From contig NZ_BONQ01000151.1 in the NCBI RefSeq assembly GCF_016862795.1, positions 40,027 to 104,026 on the forward strand: a DNA stretch of 64,000 nt, read 5' to 3'. The translations under genes were made by a program, and so were the position numbers. Below, piece by piece: positions 1-8,892 of the stretch. Origin of the DNA: Dactylosporangium siamense (GTDB taxonomy: Bacteria > Actinomycetota > Actinomycetes > Mycobacteriales > Micromonosporaceae). How positions within the stretch are numbered: the first letter of the stretch is position 1; each line of letters starts with the position of its first letter. The notes beneath the pieces were generated by a model. The model did no database searches. It was given only the letters and a program-made list of their open reading frames with translations, and had not been told where the DNA came from.

Positions 1-531
1 CGAGTAGCCGTAGGCGGTGTTGCGCACGGTGCCGTACATCCGCACGTAGCGGCCGGTGCCGGTCACGTTGAGCGTCTGGGTGCCGCCCGCGCCGGTGGTC
101 GTGGTGTAGACAGACGTCCAGGTGGCGGCGTCGTTGGAGATCTGGATCTGGAACGCCTTGCCGGAGGCGGCCTCCCAGTTGAGCACGACCTGGGACAGCG
201 CGGCGGGCGCGCCGAGGTCGACCTGGATCCACTGCGGGTCGCTGAACGCGCTGGCCCAGCGGGTGCCGGTGTTGCCGTCGGTGGCGGCGGTGGCGGCGGT
301 GCCGGCGTTCTCACTGGACGAGGCGGTGGTGGGCTTGCCCTGCGAGAGCAGGGTCGGCGCGGCGCTCGCGTTGGGCAGCGCGATCGCGGCGACGGCGGTG
401 GACAGCATCAGCGTGGCGGCCCCACCGAGGAGCCAGCGTCGCAGGGCAGAGCGACGCCTCCCCCCGGGTGCGGACCCGGCATCCGCCGAGGCATGCGCCG
501 AGGCATAGCGCGACATACGCGGAAATTTCAT
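1..531 (-). CDS. Secreted discoidin (F5/8 type C, CBM32-like) domain protein, 5' part only
   Basis: The gene starts at an ATG at 531 and runs off the left edge, giving 177 codons. The N-terminus has a positively charged stretch, a hydrophobic core (LLGGAATLMLS) and a likely cleavage site after PNASA, so it should be exported. After that comes a discoidin/CBM32-like fold: SSSENAGTAATAATDGN, TRWAS, WIQVDLG, and RYVRMYG near the cut edge. Such domains bind carbohydrate and are often attached to glycoside hydrolases; the catalytic part, if any, lies outside the window. It is divergent from a beta-glucoside uptake operon and shares its regulatory region, so a role in extracellular polysaccharide use is a reasonable inference. 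Confidence 0.82.
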   Translation of the reverse strand, partial: MKFPRMSRYASAHASADAGSAPGGRRRSALRRWLLGGAATLMLSTAVAAIALPNASAAPTLLSQGKPTTASSSENAGTAATAATDGNTGTRWASAFSDPQWIQVDLGAPAALSQVVLNWEAASGKAFQIQISNDAATWTSVYTTTTGAGGTQTLNVTGTGRYVRMYGTVRNTAYGYS

Positions 532-689
532 GATCCTGCCTGTCAGTCGGGGGACGTGGCGGGGATCCAGACCGGGCTGGTTGGCGGTTCCCGGTCCGTG
601 ATCTGGGCGGTGAGCGGTGGACAACAGACACGCCGAAGCCAGGCGGGGCATCGACGGTCGTCGGCATGGGCGTGCCGACCGTGGTGCAA

Positions 690-707
690 TGAGAGAGCGC
701 TCTCTCA
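690..707. promoter_or_regulatory. LacI-family-type operator palindrome
   Basis: An 18-bp perfect palindrome, TGAGAGAGCGCTCTCTCA, is centred on GC. This is the layout of LacI-family sugar-repressor sites; the CebR/CelR cellobiose operator (TGGGAGCGCTCCCA) shares the GAGCGCTC core. It lies between the discoidin gene and the sugar ABC operon, so it could control either or both. No LacI-type regulator gene is visible in this window. Confidence 0.7.
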
Positions 708-746
708 GAACCACGAGTGTTACGCCGGGGTTGCGTCGCCGTCAAG

Positions 747-869
747 ACAAACTTCTATCGCGACGTGAACAATCCCCTTATGCGGCTTTTGTGGAACGGG
801 CCCGACCTTGACGTCCTGAAAGCGCCCCACTTTAATGACGACATTATTTAAGTCTCGATAGAAACTGGT
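747..869. promoter_or_regulatory. Imperfect inverted repeat pair in the divergent promoter region
   Basis: An A+T-rich element at 751-773 (core TTCTATCG) recurs in inverted orientation at 844-866 (read on the minus strand, again TTCTATCG, then GAC and AAT in the same spacing). By eye 17 of 23 positions agree. The pair sits between the LacI-like palindrome and the sugar-binding-protein gene in an otherwise GC-rich region. It may be a second regulator site or matched promoter cores. The rest of 532-1005 shows no gene. Confidence 0.45.
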
Positions 870-1005
870 CGCGGCAACACACCCCCCGTTCGGCTGGGAC
901 CAGCACCACCCCACCCCCTGTCGAGCGCGCGACCGTCACACCGCAGCCCCAACCCCTGCGGTCGCCTCGGCACGCCGGTCGGCACCCATCGAAAGGGCAG
1001 ACACC

Positions 1006-2298
1006 GTGGCGGGACGACGAAGGCTCGCATTACTGATGGCGGCCGCCCTGCTGACCGGTTCGCTCGCCGCGTGCGGCGAACCCGTGGCGGACGCCAAGAC
1101 CCTCACGTACTGGGCGAGCAACCAGGGCAGCAGTCTCGAGTTCGACAAGCAGACCCTCGCGCCGGTCCTCGAACGCTTCGAGCAGCAGACCGGCATCCAC
1201 GTCAAGGTCGAGGTCGTGCCGTGGTCGGACCTGCTCAACCGGCTCCTCGCCGCGGCCACGTCCGGGCGGGGCCCCGACGTGGTCAACATCGGCAACACCT
1301 GGTCGGCGTCGCTGCAGGCGACGAACGCGCTGATCTCGTTCGACCCGCAGGCGTTCGACCGCATCGGCGGCAAGGACCGGTTCGTGCCGGCGGCCCTGGC
1401 CGCGGCGGGCGCGCCGGGCAAGGCACCGGCGGCGGTGCCGTTGTACTCGCTGTCCTACGCGCTCTACTACAACAAGCAGATGTTCGCCGACGCCGGCATC
1501 AGCAAGCCCCCGGCGACGTGGGAGGAGCTCGTCGAGGTGGGCAAGAAGCTCACCAACGGCAAGCAGTGGGGCCTGGCGATCGAGGGCGCCAACCCGTCGG
1601 AGAACGCGCACCACGCGTTCACGTTCAGCCAGCAGTACGGCGGCGAGTGGTTCGACGTCAGCGGCAAGCCCACGTTCGACACGGATCAGAACGTCGCGGC
1701 GATCAAGCGGTACATCGACCTGATGGCCGTGGACAAGATCGTCAACCCGAGCAACGCCGAGTACGCGAAGAACGAGTCGCTGTCCGACTTCGCCAACCGC
1801 AAGGCGGCGATGCTGCTGTGGCAGGCGGCCGGTTCGGCGTTCCAGGCGCAGGGGATGAGCCCGGAGGAGTACGGCATCGCGCAGGTGCCGTTCCCGGCGA
1901 ACCCACCGGCCGGCGGCAAGAAGGTCAACAGCATGGTCGCCGGGATCAACATCGCGGTCTTCCGGCACAGCAGGAACCTGGAGGGGGCGATGGAGTTCGT
2001 GAAGTTCATGACCAGCGACGCCGAGCAGGTCGCCCTCAACAAGGTGTACGGCTCGCTGCCGTCGGTGAAGGCGGCCCTGGCGGACCCGGCGTTCGCCGCG
2101 CCGGAGCAGAAGGTCCTCGCCGAGGTGCTCAACTCGACGGCGTCGCCGCTGCCGCAGGTCACCACGGAGAGCCAGTTCGAGACCCTGGTGGGCGCCGTGA
2201 TGAAGGAACAGTTCGCGAACGCCGCGAACGGCAAACCGATCACCGCCGCCGCGATCCGGGCGAAACTGAAGGCCGTCGAGCAACGGATGAAGGGATGA
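1006..2298 (+). CDS. Sugar ABC transporter, substrate-binding lipoprotein
   Basis: 430 residues, GTG start with AAAGG about 9 nt upstream. The N-terminus has arginines, a hydrophobic core and a lipobox LAAC, so Cys23 should be lipidated. The mature part is a family 1 (MalE-like) solute-binding protein: TYWASNQG near the start, GRGPDVVNIGNTW, and YNKQMFADAGI with PPATWEEL. It should capture an oligosaccharide outside the cell for the two downstream permeases. The linked GH1 beta-glucosidase and the palindrome upstream point to cellobiose or another beta-glucoside as ligand; that is inference. No ATPase gene is in the operon, so a shared MsiK-type ATPase elsewhere is likely. Confidence 0.9.
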   Translation: MAGRRRLALLMAAALLTGSLAACGEPVADAKTLTYWASNQGSSLEFDKQTLAPVLERFEQQTGIHVKVEVVPWSDLLNRLLAAATSGRGPDVVNIGNTWSASLQATNALISFDPQAFDRIGGKDRFVPAALAAAGAPGKAPAAVPLYSLSYALYYNKQMFADAGISKPPATWEELVEVGKKLTNGKQWGLAIEGANPSENAHHAFTFSQQYGGEWFDVSGKPTFDTDQNVAAIKRYIDLMAVDKIVNPSNAEYAKNESLSDFANRKAAMLLWQAAGSAFQAQGMSPEEYGIAQVPFPANPPAGGKKVNSMVAGINIAVFRHSRNLEGAMEFVKFMTSDAEQVALNKVYGSLPSVKAALADPAFAAPEQKVLAEVLNSTASPLPQVTTESQFETLVGAVMKEQFANAANGKPITAAAIRAKLKAVEQRMKG

Positions 2299-3344
2299 CC
2301 CGCCCGATGGGGGCGCGGGGGTCCGCGGCGGTGCCCGTCCGCCGGCCCATGCACGCCGCACCCGACGTGCGCCAGCACCACGCCCGCGCGGTGGGCGCCC
2401 CACCGAAGCAGCGCAGCCAGCGCCAGCGGCGCCGCCGCCGGATCCGGTCGAAGTACCTGCCGTACCTGCTGGTCGCCCCGGCCGTGGTCCTGGAGATCGG
2501 CATCCACGTGGTGCCGATGCTGGTCGGCGTGTGGATGAGCCTGCTGGAACTGACCCAGTTCCACATCCAGGACTGGTCCACGGCACCGTTCGTCGGGATC
2601 GACAACTACGCCGCGACCGTCAACTTCCACAGCGAGACCGGCAAGGCGCTGCTGAAGTCGTTCGGCATCACCGTGCTGTACACGTCGCTGTCGGTGTTCC
2701 TGTCGTGGCTGTTCGGGCTGTCCGCGGCGGTGTTCATGCAGCGGCCGTTCAAGGGCCGGGCGCTGCTGCGCACCCTGTTCCTGACCCCGTACGCGCTGCC
2801 CGTCTACGCGGCCGTCATCACCTGGGGTTTCCTGTTCCAGCGCGACACCGGCCTGATCAACCACGTGCTGGTCGACCAGCTCGGGCTCGTCGACGGCGAG
2901 CGGCCGTTCTGGCTCATCGGCGAGAACAGCTTCTGGGCGCTGCTGATCGTGTCGGTGTGGCGGACCTGGCCGTTCGCGCTGCTGTGCATCACCGCCGGAC
3001 TGCAGAACGTGTCGACGGAGATGTACGAGGCCGCCGCGATCGACGGCGCCGGCTTCTGGCGGCGGCTGAGCTCGGTGACGCTGCCGTCGCTGCGCCCGGT
3101 CAACCAGGTGCTGCTGCTGGTGCTGTTCCTGTGGACGTTCAACGACTTCAACACCCCGTACGTGCTGTTCGGCGGGTCCGCGCCACCGGAGGCGGACCTG
3201 ATCTCGATCCACATCTACAACAGCTCGTTCAGCACCTGGGACTTCGGCATGGGCTCGGCGATGTCCGTGGTCCTGCTGCTGTTCCTGCTGCTGGTCACCG
3301 CGGTGTACCTGATGATCACGAACCGCAGGAGGATCCATGCGTGA
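2295..3344 (+). CDS. Sugar ABC transporter permease (MalF-type)
   Basis: 349 residues from an ATG that overlaps the stop of the binding-protein gene (ATGA). The first about 55 residues are cytoplasmic, Arg/Gln-rich and longer than usual, so a later ATG at 2349 is possible. Membrane helices follow, beginning at KYLPYLLVAPAVV. The EAA loop, which docks the ATPase, is EAAAIDGAGFWRRLSSVTLP. It forms the translocation pore together with the next gene product. Confidence 0.9.
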   Translation: MTRPMGARGSAAVPVRRPMHAAPDVRQHHARAVGAPPKQRSQRQRRRRRIRSKYLPYLLVAPAVVLEIGIHVVPMLVGVWMSLLELTQFHIQDWSTAPFVGIDNYAATVNFHSETGKALLKSFGITVLYTSLSVFLSWLFGLSAAVFMQRPFKGRALLRTLFLTPYALPVYAAVITWGFLFQRDTGLINHVLVDQLGLVDGERPFWLIGENSFWALLIVSVWRTWPFALLCITAGLQNVSTEMYEAAAIDGAGFWRRLSSVTLPSLRPVNQVLLLVLFLWTFNDFNTPYVLFGGSAPPEADLISIHIYNSSFSTWDFGMGSAMSVVLLLFLLLVTAVYLMITNRRRIHA

Positions 3345-4176
3345 GGGCCGGGGCGAGCGGATCGCCCGCTGGATCGTGCTGAGCCTCCTGGCGCTGTTCG
3401 TGCTGACGCCGCTGTTCGTGATGGTGAGCTCGGCGTTGAAGCCGCTGCAGGACGTCCAGGACGACTTCACCTGGCTGCCCTCGACGCTGACGTTCCAGGC
3501 GTTCGTCGACATGTGGAGCACCGTCCCGCTCGGCAACTACCTGCTCAACAGCGTGATCGTGTCGACGGTCGCGGCGGTGTTCTCGGTGTCGATCGCGGTC
3601 TTCGCGGCGTTCGCGATCAGCCGGTACCGGTTCCGCGGCCGGGGCGTGTTCTCGGTCGCGGTGCTGTCGACGCAGATGTTCCCCGGCATCCTGTTCCTGC
3701 TGCCGCTGTTCCTGATCTACGTGAACCTGGGCACGGCGACCGGGATCGAGCTGTACCAGACCCGGCTCGGCCTGGTCATCACGTACCTGACGTTCTCGTT
3801 GCCGTTCTCGATCTGGATGCTGGTCGGCTACTTCGACTCGATCCCGCGGGGGCTGGACGAGGCCGCGCAGGTCGACGGCGCCGGGTCGATGCGCACGCTG
3901 TTCACCGTCATCCTGCCCACGGCCGTGCCGGGGATCGTCGCGGTCACCGTGTACGCGTTCATGACCGCGTGGGGCGAGGTGCTGTTCGCCTCGATCATGA
4001 CGGACCAGGACAGCCGCACCCTCGCCGTCGGCCTGCAGGCCTACTCGACGCAGTTCCAGGTGTACTGGAACCAGGTGATGGCCGCGTCCCTGGTCGTCAG
4101 CATCCCGGTCGTGGCCGGCTTCCTGGCGTTGCAACGGTATTTCGTGGCCGGTCTGACCGCCGGCGCCGTCAAGTAG
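3337..4176 (+). CDS. Sugar ABC transporter permease (MalG-type)
   Basis: 279 residues. The ATG overlaps the end of the preceding permease gene by 8 nt and has a strong AGGAGG just upstream. Six membrane segments are expected, the first being [24 protein letters not shown], typical of MalG-type proteins. The EAA motif is [20 protein letters not shown]. It pairs with the MalF-type permease. The translational overlap argues for one polycistronic mRNA from about 1.0 kb through the beta-glucosidase. Confidence 0.9.
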   Translation: MREGRGERIARWIVLSLLALFVLTPLFVMVSSALKPLQDVQDDFTWLPSTLTFQAFVDMWSTVPLGNYLLNSVIVSTVAAVFSVSIAVFAAFAISRYRFRGRGVFSVAVLSTQMFPGILFLLPLFLIYVNLGTATGIELYQTRLGLVITYLTFSLPFSIWMLVGYFDSIPRGLDEAAQVDGAGSMRTLFTVILPTAVPGIVAVTVYAFMTAWGEVLFASIMTDQDSRTLAVGLQAYSTQFQVYWNQVMAASLVVSIPVVAGFLALQRYFVAGLTAGAVK

Positions 4177-4235
4177 CGCCGGGCAACACTGCCGAAACCC
4201 GTCCTCATCGCAGCTTCACAGAGGAGAACCGCCCC

Positions 4236-5606
4236 GTGCTGGATCTGTCCGACCTCCCATCGAACTTCATCTGGGGCTCCGCCACGGCGGCGTACCAGAT
4301 CGAAGGCGCCGTCACGGAAGACGGCCGTGGACCGTCCATCTGGGACACGTTCAGCCACGCGCCCGGCAACGTCGACAACGGCGACACCGGCGACGTGGCC
4401 TGCGACCACTACCACCGCTGGCCGGAGGACATCGCGCTGATGCGCCGGCTGAACCTGGAGGCGTACCGGTTCTCGGTGGCGTGGCCGCGGATCCTCCCGG
4501 CGGGGACCGGCGCGGTGAACGGGGCGGGTCTCGACTTCTACGACCGGCTCGTCGACGGTCTCCTGGAGGCGGGCATCCGGCCGTTCGCGACGCTGTACCA
4601 CTGGGACCTGCCGCAGGCGTTGCAGGACGCCGGCGGCTGGCCCCGGCGGGAGACGGCCGAGGCGTTCGCGGACTACGCGGCGATCGTCGCGGGCCGGCTC
4701 GGGGACCGGGTCGCGGACTGGAACACGGTCAACGAGCCGCTGTGCGTGTGCTGGATCGGCCACCTCGAGGGCCGGATGGCGCCGGGCGAGCGGGACCTGA
4801 CCCGGGCCGTGCACGCGTCGCATCACGTGCTGCTCGGCCACGGCCTGGTCAACCAGGCGATCCGGGCGTCGGCGCAGCTGCCGCCGGCGGTCGGGATCGT
4901 GCTGAACCTGAGCCCGACGGAGCCGGGTTCCGACCGGCCCGAGGACGTGGCCGCGGCGCGGCGCGCGGACGGGCACATCAACCGCTGGTGGCTGGACCCG
5001 CTGCACGGGCTCGGCTACCCGGCGGACCTGCTGGACACCTACCAGGTGGACCTGCCGGTCCGCGACGGCGACCTGGACCTGATCGCGGCGCCGACGGAGT
5101 TCCTCGGGATCAACTACTACTTCCGGCAGGTCATCGTCGACGACCCGGCGAGCCGGGCGCCGTTCATCCGGCAGATCCCGGTGCCGGGGTCGATCGAGAC
5201 GGCGATGCCGTGGGAGGTCCACGCCAAGGGCCTGGAGGACATCCTGGTCCGGGTCGCGGAGACCTACCGGCCGCGCAGCATCCTGATCACGGAGAACGGC
5301 TCGGCCTGGGCCGACACCGTCGAGCCCAGCGGTGAGGTGCAGGACAAGGAGCGCGTCGACTACCTGGAGCAGCACCTGGAGGCGGTCCGCAACGCGGTCG
5401 TGCGGGGCGCGCCGGTCGACGGCTACTTCGCCTGGTCCCTGCTGGACAACTTCGAGTGGGGCTACGGCTACGACAAGCGGTTCGGTCTGGTCCGGGTCGA
5501 CTACGACACGCAGAAGCGCACGATCAAGGCGAGCGGGCACCGGTACGCGGAGCTGATCAGAGCCCATCGCGCCGCCCATCCGGTTTCTCACGATTCGGTG
5601 ATCTAG
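4236..5606 (+). CDS. GH1 beta-glucosidase
   Basis: 456 residues with a GTG start preceded by GAGGAG at good spacing. Glycoside hydrolase family 1 features are all present: N-terminal [15 protein letters not shown], acid/base Glu167 in TVNEPL, nucleophile Glu353 in ITENGS, and the aglycone-site region [15 protein letters not shown]. Length is normal for the family and there is no signal peptide, so it should hydrolyse imported cellobiose or related beta-glucosides in the cytoplasm. It is the last gene of the transporter operon, 59 nt after the permease. Confidence 0.95.
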   Translation: MLDLSDLPSNFIWGSATAAYQIEGAVTEDGRGPSIWDTFSHAPGNVDNGDTGDVACDHYHRWPEDIALMRRLNLEAYRFSVAWPRILPAGTGAVNGAGLDFYDRLVDGLLEAGIRPFATLYHWDLPQALQDAGGWPRRETAEAFADYAAIVAGRLGDRVADWNTVNEPLCVCWIGHLEGRMAPGERDLTRAVHASHHVLLGHGLVNQAIRASAQLPPAVGIVLNLSPTEPGSDRPEDVAAARRADGHINRWWLDPLHGLGYPADLLDTYQVDLPVRDGDLDLIAAPTEFLGINYYFRQVIVDDPASRAPFIRQIPVPGSIETAMPWEVHAKGLEDILVRVAETYRPRSILITENGSAWADTVEPSGEVQDKERVDYLEQHLEAVRNAVVRGAPVDGYFAWSLLDNFEWGYGYDKRFGLVRVDYDTQKRTIKASGHRYAELIRAHRAAHPVSHDSVI

Positions 5607-5617
5607 GGTCGATGTGG

Positions 5618-5648
5618 GGTGCTGCCGGGTAAGGGGACCGGGAGCACC
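5618..5648 (+). terminator. Hairpin after the beta-glucosidase gene
   Basis: GGTGCTGCCGG at 5618-5628 can pair with CCGGGAGCACC at 5638-5648 with one mismatch, 12 nt after the stop. There is no U tract, so it could be a terminator without one or a structure in the leader of the next gene. Confidence 0.4.
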
Positions 5649-5677
5649 ACCGGACCTGCCACCGAGGAGACGTGATC

Positions 5678-6118
5678 ATGAGCTCTGACACCGCGAGCTG
5701 GGACCCGGCACCGGACGAGGAGGGCCAGCTCTCCGTCGAGGACACCCTGTCGGACCGCGGCCTGGCCGATGCCCTGGACGAGGGGTACTCACCGCCGGAG
5801 AAACCCCTGGGACTCAACACGTTCGGCGTCACCCAGGCCGAGGCGCAGCGGGGCGAGTCCTGGGACCAGCGCATCGCGCAGGAGGAGCCGGACCCGACGG
5901 CCCGGCCCGATCTGGACGACTACGGCACCACGACCGAGTCCGGGGAGTTCTTCGACGCCGGCGAGGTCGGCGACCGGCGGGCCGGCCGCCTCGTCGCCCC
6001 GGACGAGGGCTGGGGCGAGGACGAGGAGAAGGACGAGATCGGCTCCGACGTCGGCATCGACGGCGGCGCCGCGTCGGCCGAGGAGGCCGCCATGCACATC
6101 ATCGACGTCGAGCGCTGA
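5678..6118 (+). CDS. DUF5709-like acidic protein
   Basis: 146 residues. The ATG at 5678 is chosen over an in-frame GTG at 5672 because GAGGAGA lies 7 nt upstream of the ATG. It is acidic, soluble and predicted disordered, with LSVEDTLSDRGLADALDEGYSPPEKPLG near the N-terminus, RGESWDQRIAQEEPD in the middle and EEAAMHIIDV at the end. This matches the actinobacterial DUF5709 family, whose function is not known to me. The gene converges with and overlaps the permease on the other strand. Confidence 0.75.
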   Translation: MSSDTASWDPAPDEEGQLSVEDTLSDRGLADALDEGYSPPEKPLGLNTFGVTQAEAQRGESWDQRIAQEEPDPTARPDLDDYGTTTESGEFFDAGEVGDRRAGRLVAPDEGWGEDEEKDEIGSDVGIDGGAASAEEAAMHIIDVER

Positions 6119-7365
6119 GGCACCTGGACACGCCGGGCACGCCGGGCGGTGGCCGCCTGATAACCGAGAGCGACCACCGCCACCCCCGCCGCCCACGCGA
6201 CATACCATCCAGTGAGGGCGAGCAGCCCGACTACGCACAGCAATGCCACCATCGCGGTCCGCCGCGACCAGGTGCCGGCCGGTAGGAGCTTCACGGCCGC
6301 GGCCGTGCCGAGGACGTAGACGACGACGAACGACGCGGTCGTGGCCAGCATCAGCGGCCTCGTGCCGACCCCCAGCGGCCCGGCGGCGACGACGGTCGCG
6401 CCGGCGAGCCCGGCCGCCACGGCCAGGGACCGGCGGGGCACCTCGCCGGCTCCGGCGCCCCTGGCGAACCAGGCGGGCAGGGCCCCGTCGCGGCCCAGCG
6501 CCGCGCCCAGCTTGGCGGCCCCGGCGAAGTAGGCGTTGACGGCGCCGGCAGTGAGCAGCAGCGCGACCACCGCGGTGAGGACCTTCACGTCGCGGCCGAG
6601 GCCGATGGTGAGCAGCTCGGCGAGGGGCGCCTCGACGGCGCCGGCCCGGGGGCCGAGGACGAGCTGGCTGGTGGTGGCGACGAGCAGGTAGAGCACGCCG
6701 ACGACGGCGACCGCGATCCAGGTGGCGCGGGGCACGTCGCGGCGGGGGTCGCGGTAGTCGGCGGCGAGCGAGGTGAGGGCCTCCCAGCCGGCGAACCCCC
6801 AGACCAGCACGGCGACGGCGGGGCCGACCGCGAGCCAGCCGTGCGGGGCGAAGGGCCGCAGGTTGGCGAGGTCCGCGTGCGGCAGCGCGGTGCCGACGGC
6901 GAGCAGCAACAGTCCGGCCAGGACGGCGGCGAGGACGAGCTGCGCCTTGCCGGAGACCTTCACGCCGCCGAAGTTCAGCCCGGCGACGACGACGATGAGG
7001 GCGCCGGCGGTGAGCAGCGTGGTGCGGTGGCCGCCGCCGAAGGCCGCCGTGACGTAGGCGGCGCCGAAGCTCGCCGCGGGCAGGAAACCGACGGGCACCG
7101 CGACGTAGAAGATCCAGCCGACGACGGCGGCGGCGCGCGGGCCGAACGCGGCGCCGACATACGTGGAGACCCCGCCGGCGTCGGGATACCTGGCGCCGAG
7201 GGCGGCGAAGGTGGCCGCGAGGGGCGCGGACAGCACGACGAGGGCGAGCCACGCGACGAGCGAGGCGGGGCCCGCGATCTGGGCGCCGAGGGCCGGCAGG
7301 GCGATCACGCCGGTGCCGAGGACGGCACCGACGGACAGGGCGGCGCCTTGCTTGACGGTGAGCAT
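5920..7365 (-). CDS. APC-superfamily amino acid permease
   Basis: 481 residues; the ATG has a TAGCGT hexamer 6 nt upstream and no Shine-Dalgarno sequence. The N-terminus (GAVLGTGVIALP) is the unwound-helix substrate motif of APC transporters, and about 11-12 hydrophobic segments follow. The last about 70 residues (after VALGYQAATARR) are hydrophilic and read antisense to the DUF5709 gene, a 199-bp convergent overlap. Either the tail is real or an earlier stop was lost by a frameshift. The divergent MocR-type regulator probably controls it. Confidence 0.82.
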   Translation of the reverse strand: MLTVKQGAALSVGAVLGTGVIALPALGAQIAGPASLVAWLALVVLSAPLAATFAALGARYPDAGGVSTYVGAAFGPRAAAVVGWIFYVAVPVGFLPAASFGAAYVTAAFGGGHRTTLLTAGALIVVVAGLNFGGVKVSGKAQLVLAAVLAGLLLLAVGTALPHADLANLRPFAPHGWLAVGPAVAVLVWGFAGWEALTSLAADYRDPRRDVPRATWIAVAVVGVLYLLVATTSQLVLGPRAGAVEAPLAELLTIGLGRDVKVLTAVVALLLTAGAVNAYFAGAAKLGAALGRDGALPAWFARGAGAGEVPRRSLAVAAGLAGATVVAAGPLGVGTRPLMLATTASFVVVYVLGTAAAVKLLPAGTWSRRTAMVALLCVVGLLALTGWYVAWAAGVAVVALGYQAATARRARRVQVPQRSTSMMCMAASSADAAPPSMPTSEPISSFSSSSPQPSSGATRRPARRSPTSPASKNSPDSVVVP

Positions 7366-7371
7366 ACGATG

Positions 7372-7377
7372 ACGCTA
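7372..7377 (-). promoter_or_regulatory. -10 element of the APC permease gene (leaderless type)
   Basis: Read on the minus strand, TAGCGT stands 6 nt before the ATG at 7365, so the transcript would begin at or next to the start codon. Confidence 0.55.
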
Positions 7378-7385
7378 AACCCGGG

Positions 7386-7433
7386 CTTGGCCCGGTTGAA
7401 GTGCCAATTGATCACGGGTTGCATTGGGCCAAG
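7386..7433. promoter_or_regulatory. Probable MocR operator between divergent permease and regulator genes
   Basis: CTTGGCCC at 7386-7393 and GGGCCAAG at 7426-7433 are perfect inverted copies. A further GTGCCAAT (7401-7408) is nearly the inverse of ATTGGGCC (7423-7430). The set lies just upstream of the permease -10 element and over the 5' end of the regulator gene, as expected for MocR autoregulation with control of a neighbour. Confidence 0.5.
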
Positions 7434-8858
7434 TTGGAACTGCACATCAGCCTCGAAGGCCGCGGTGACCAGGCCGCCCGCATCTACCGGCAGGTCCGTG
7501 ACGCGATCCTCGACGGGCGGCTGCGGGCCGGGGACCGGGTGCCGCCGAGCCGGGACCTCGCCCGGCAGCTGGCGGTGTCGCGCAACACGGTCGCGGCCGC
7601 CTACGACCGGCTCGTCGGCGACGGGTTCCTGGAGGGCCGGGCGGGCGCGGGCACGTTCGTGGCGATGCCGGCACCGGGCGGGTCGCGGCGGGCGCCGGTC
7701 GGGGCGCTGCGACCGTCACCGCGCTGGGCGGTGCTCGCCGGTGAGCTCGCCGCCGACCTCTCCGCCCGGCCGCCGACCAGGAAGGCCCGCTACGACCTGC
7801 GGGCCGGGCACCCCGACGGCGGCCTGTTCCCCCTCGCGACCTGGCGGCGGCTGCTCACGCGGTCGTTGCGCGCCGACGCCGAGTACGCCGACCCGGCGGG
7901 CCTGGAGCGGCTGCGCGCGGCGATCGCGCGGGCCGTGGGGCTGTCCCGGTCCGTGCGGGCGGCCGCGGCGGACGTGATCGTCACCAACGGCGCGCAGCAG
8001 GGCCTGGACCTCGTCGGCCGGGTGCTGATCGAGCCGGGGTCGGTGGTCGCCGTCGAGGAGCCCGGCTACCCGCCGGCGCGGCTCGCCTTCACCGCACTCG
8101 GCGCCCGCGTGGTCCCGGTCCCGGTCGACGGCGACGGCCTGGTCGTGGACGCGCTGCCCCGCTCGGCCCGGCTGGTGTACGTGACGCCGTCGCACCAGTA
8201 CCCCCTCGGCGTTCCCATGTCACTGACCCGCCGCGCGGCGCTGCTCGGGTGGGCGGAGCGGCACGGCGCGGCGATCGTCGAGGACGACTACGACAGCGAG
8301 TTCCGCTTCTCCGACCGGCCCCTGGAGCCGCTGCAGAGCCTGGACCGGGCGGGCAGGGTCGTCTACGTCGGTTCGTTCGCCAAGACACTGCTGCCCGCGC
8401 TGCGGCTCGGGTTCCTGGTGCCGCCGGCGTCGCTGCGGCCGGCGCTGGTCGCGGCGAAGCGTCTCGCCGACTGGCACGTCGAGCCGGCCGCGCAGGCGGC
8501 CCTGGCCGACTTCATCGACGAGGGACTCCTGCGGCGGCACGTGCGGACGGTGACGCGGGTGTACGCGGCCCGCCACGAACTGGTGACCACCGCCGCACGG
8601 GGTCCCCTCGCCGACCGGTTCACGCCGGTGCCGTCCTCGGCCGGGCTGCACGTGACGCTGCTCGCCGCCGCCCACGTCGACGTGCCGCGGACCCTCGCCC
8701 GGCTGCGGGACGCGGACGTCGCCGTGGAAGGGCTCGCCGGCTTCTACACCGCCGCCGCGCCGGCGGACGGCCTCGTCATCGGGTACGGCATGATCACCGC
8801 CGGGGATCTGCCGGCCGCCCTGGACCTGCTGGACCGCGCCTCCCGCCCGTTGGGGTGA
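7401..8858 (+). CDS. MocR/PdxR-family regulator (GntR HTH fused to aminotransferase-like domain)
   Basis: 485 residues if the GTG at 7401 is used; in-frame TTG codons at 7419 and 7434 are alternatives, and no Shine-Dalgarno sequence decides. Residues about 20-85 are a GntR winged helix (AILDGRLRAGDRVPPSRDLA, VSRNTVAAAYDRL). The rest is a fold-type I aminotransferase-like domain with VVYVGSFAKTLLPALRLGF, whose lysine (FAKT) would hold PLP. Such proteins sense PLP or an amino compound rather than catalyse. The divergent amino acid permease is the obvious target. Confidence 0.88.
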   Translation: MPIDHGLHWAKLELHISLEGRGDQAARIYRQVRDAILDGRLRAGDRVPPSRDLARQLAVSRNTVAAAYDRLVGDGFLEGRAGAGTFVAMPAPGGSRRAPVGALRPSPRWAVLAGELAADLSARPPTRKARYDLRAGHPDGGLFPLATWRRLLTRSLRADAEYADPAGLERLRAAIARAVGLSRSVRAAAADVIVTNGAQQGLDLVGRVLIEPGSVVAVEEPGYPPARLAFTALGARVVPVPVDGDGLVVDALPRSARLVYVTPSHQYPLGVPMSLTRRAALLGWAERHGAAIVEDDYDSEFRFSDRPLEPLQSLDRAGRVVYVGSFAKTLLPALRLGFLVPPASLRPALVAAKRLADWHVEPAAQAALADFIDEGLLRRHVRTVTRVYAARHELVTTAARGPLADRFTPVPSSAGLHVTLLAAAHVDVPRTLARLRDADVAVEGLAGFYTAAAPADGLVIGYGMITAGDLPAALDLLDRASRPLG

Positions 8859-8880
8859 CAGCGCGGCCCGCGCCGCCCGC

Positions 8881-8886
8881 TACGGT
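8881..8886 (+). promoter_or_regulatory. -10 element, leaderless type
   Basis: TACGGT stands 6 nt before the ATG of the L,D-transpeptidase gene, which has no clear Shine-Dalgarno sequence. Confidence 0.45.
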
Positions 8887-8892
8887 GTACGG

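Noticed and set aside
2531..3382. Arg-rich 283-codon frame inside the permease gene
   Set aside because: Shadow frame of the permease with no motifs; the permease frame has helices and an EAA loop.
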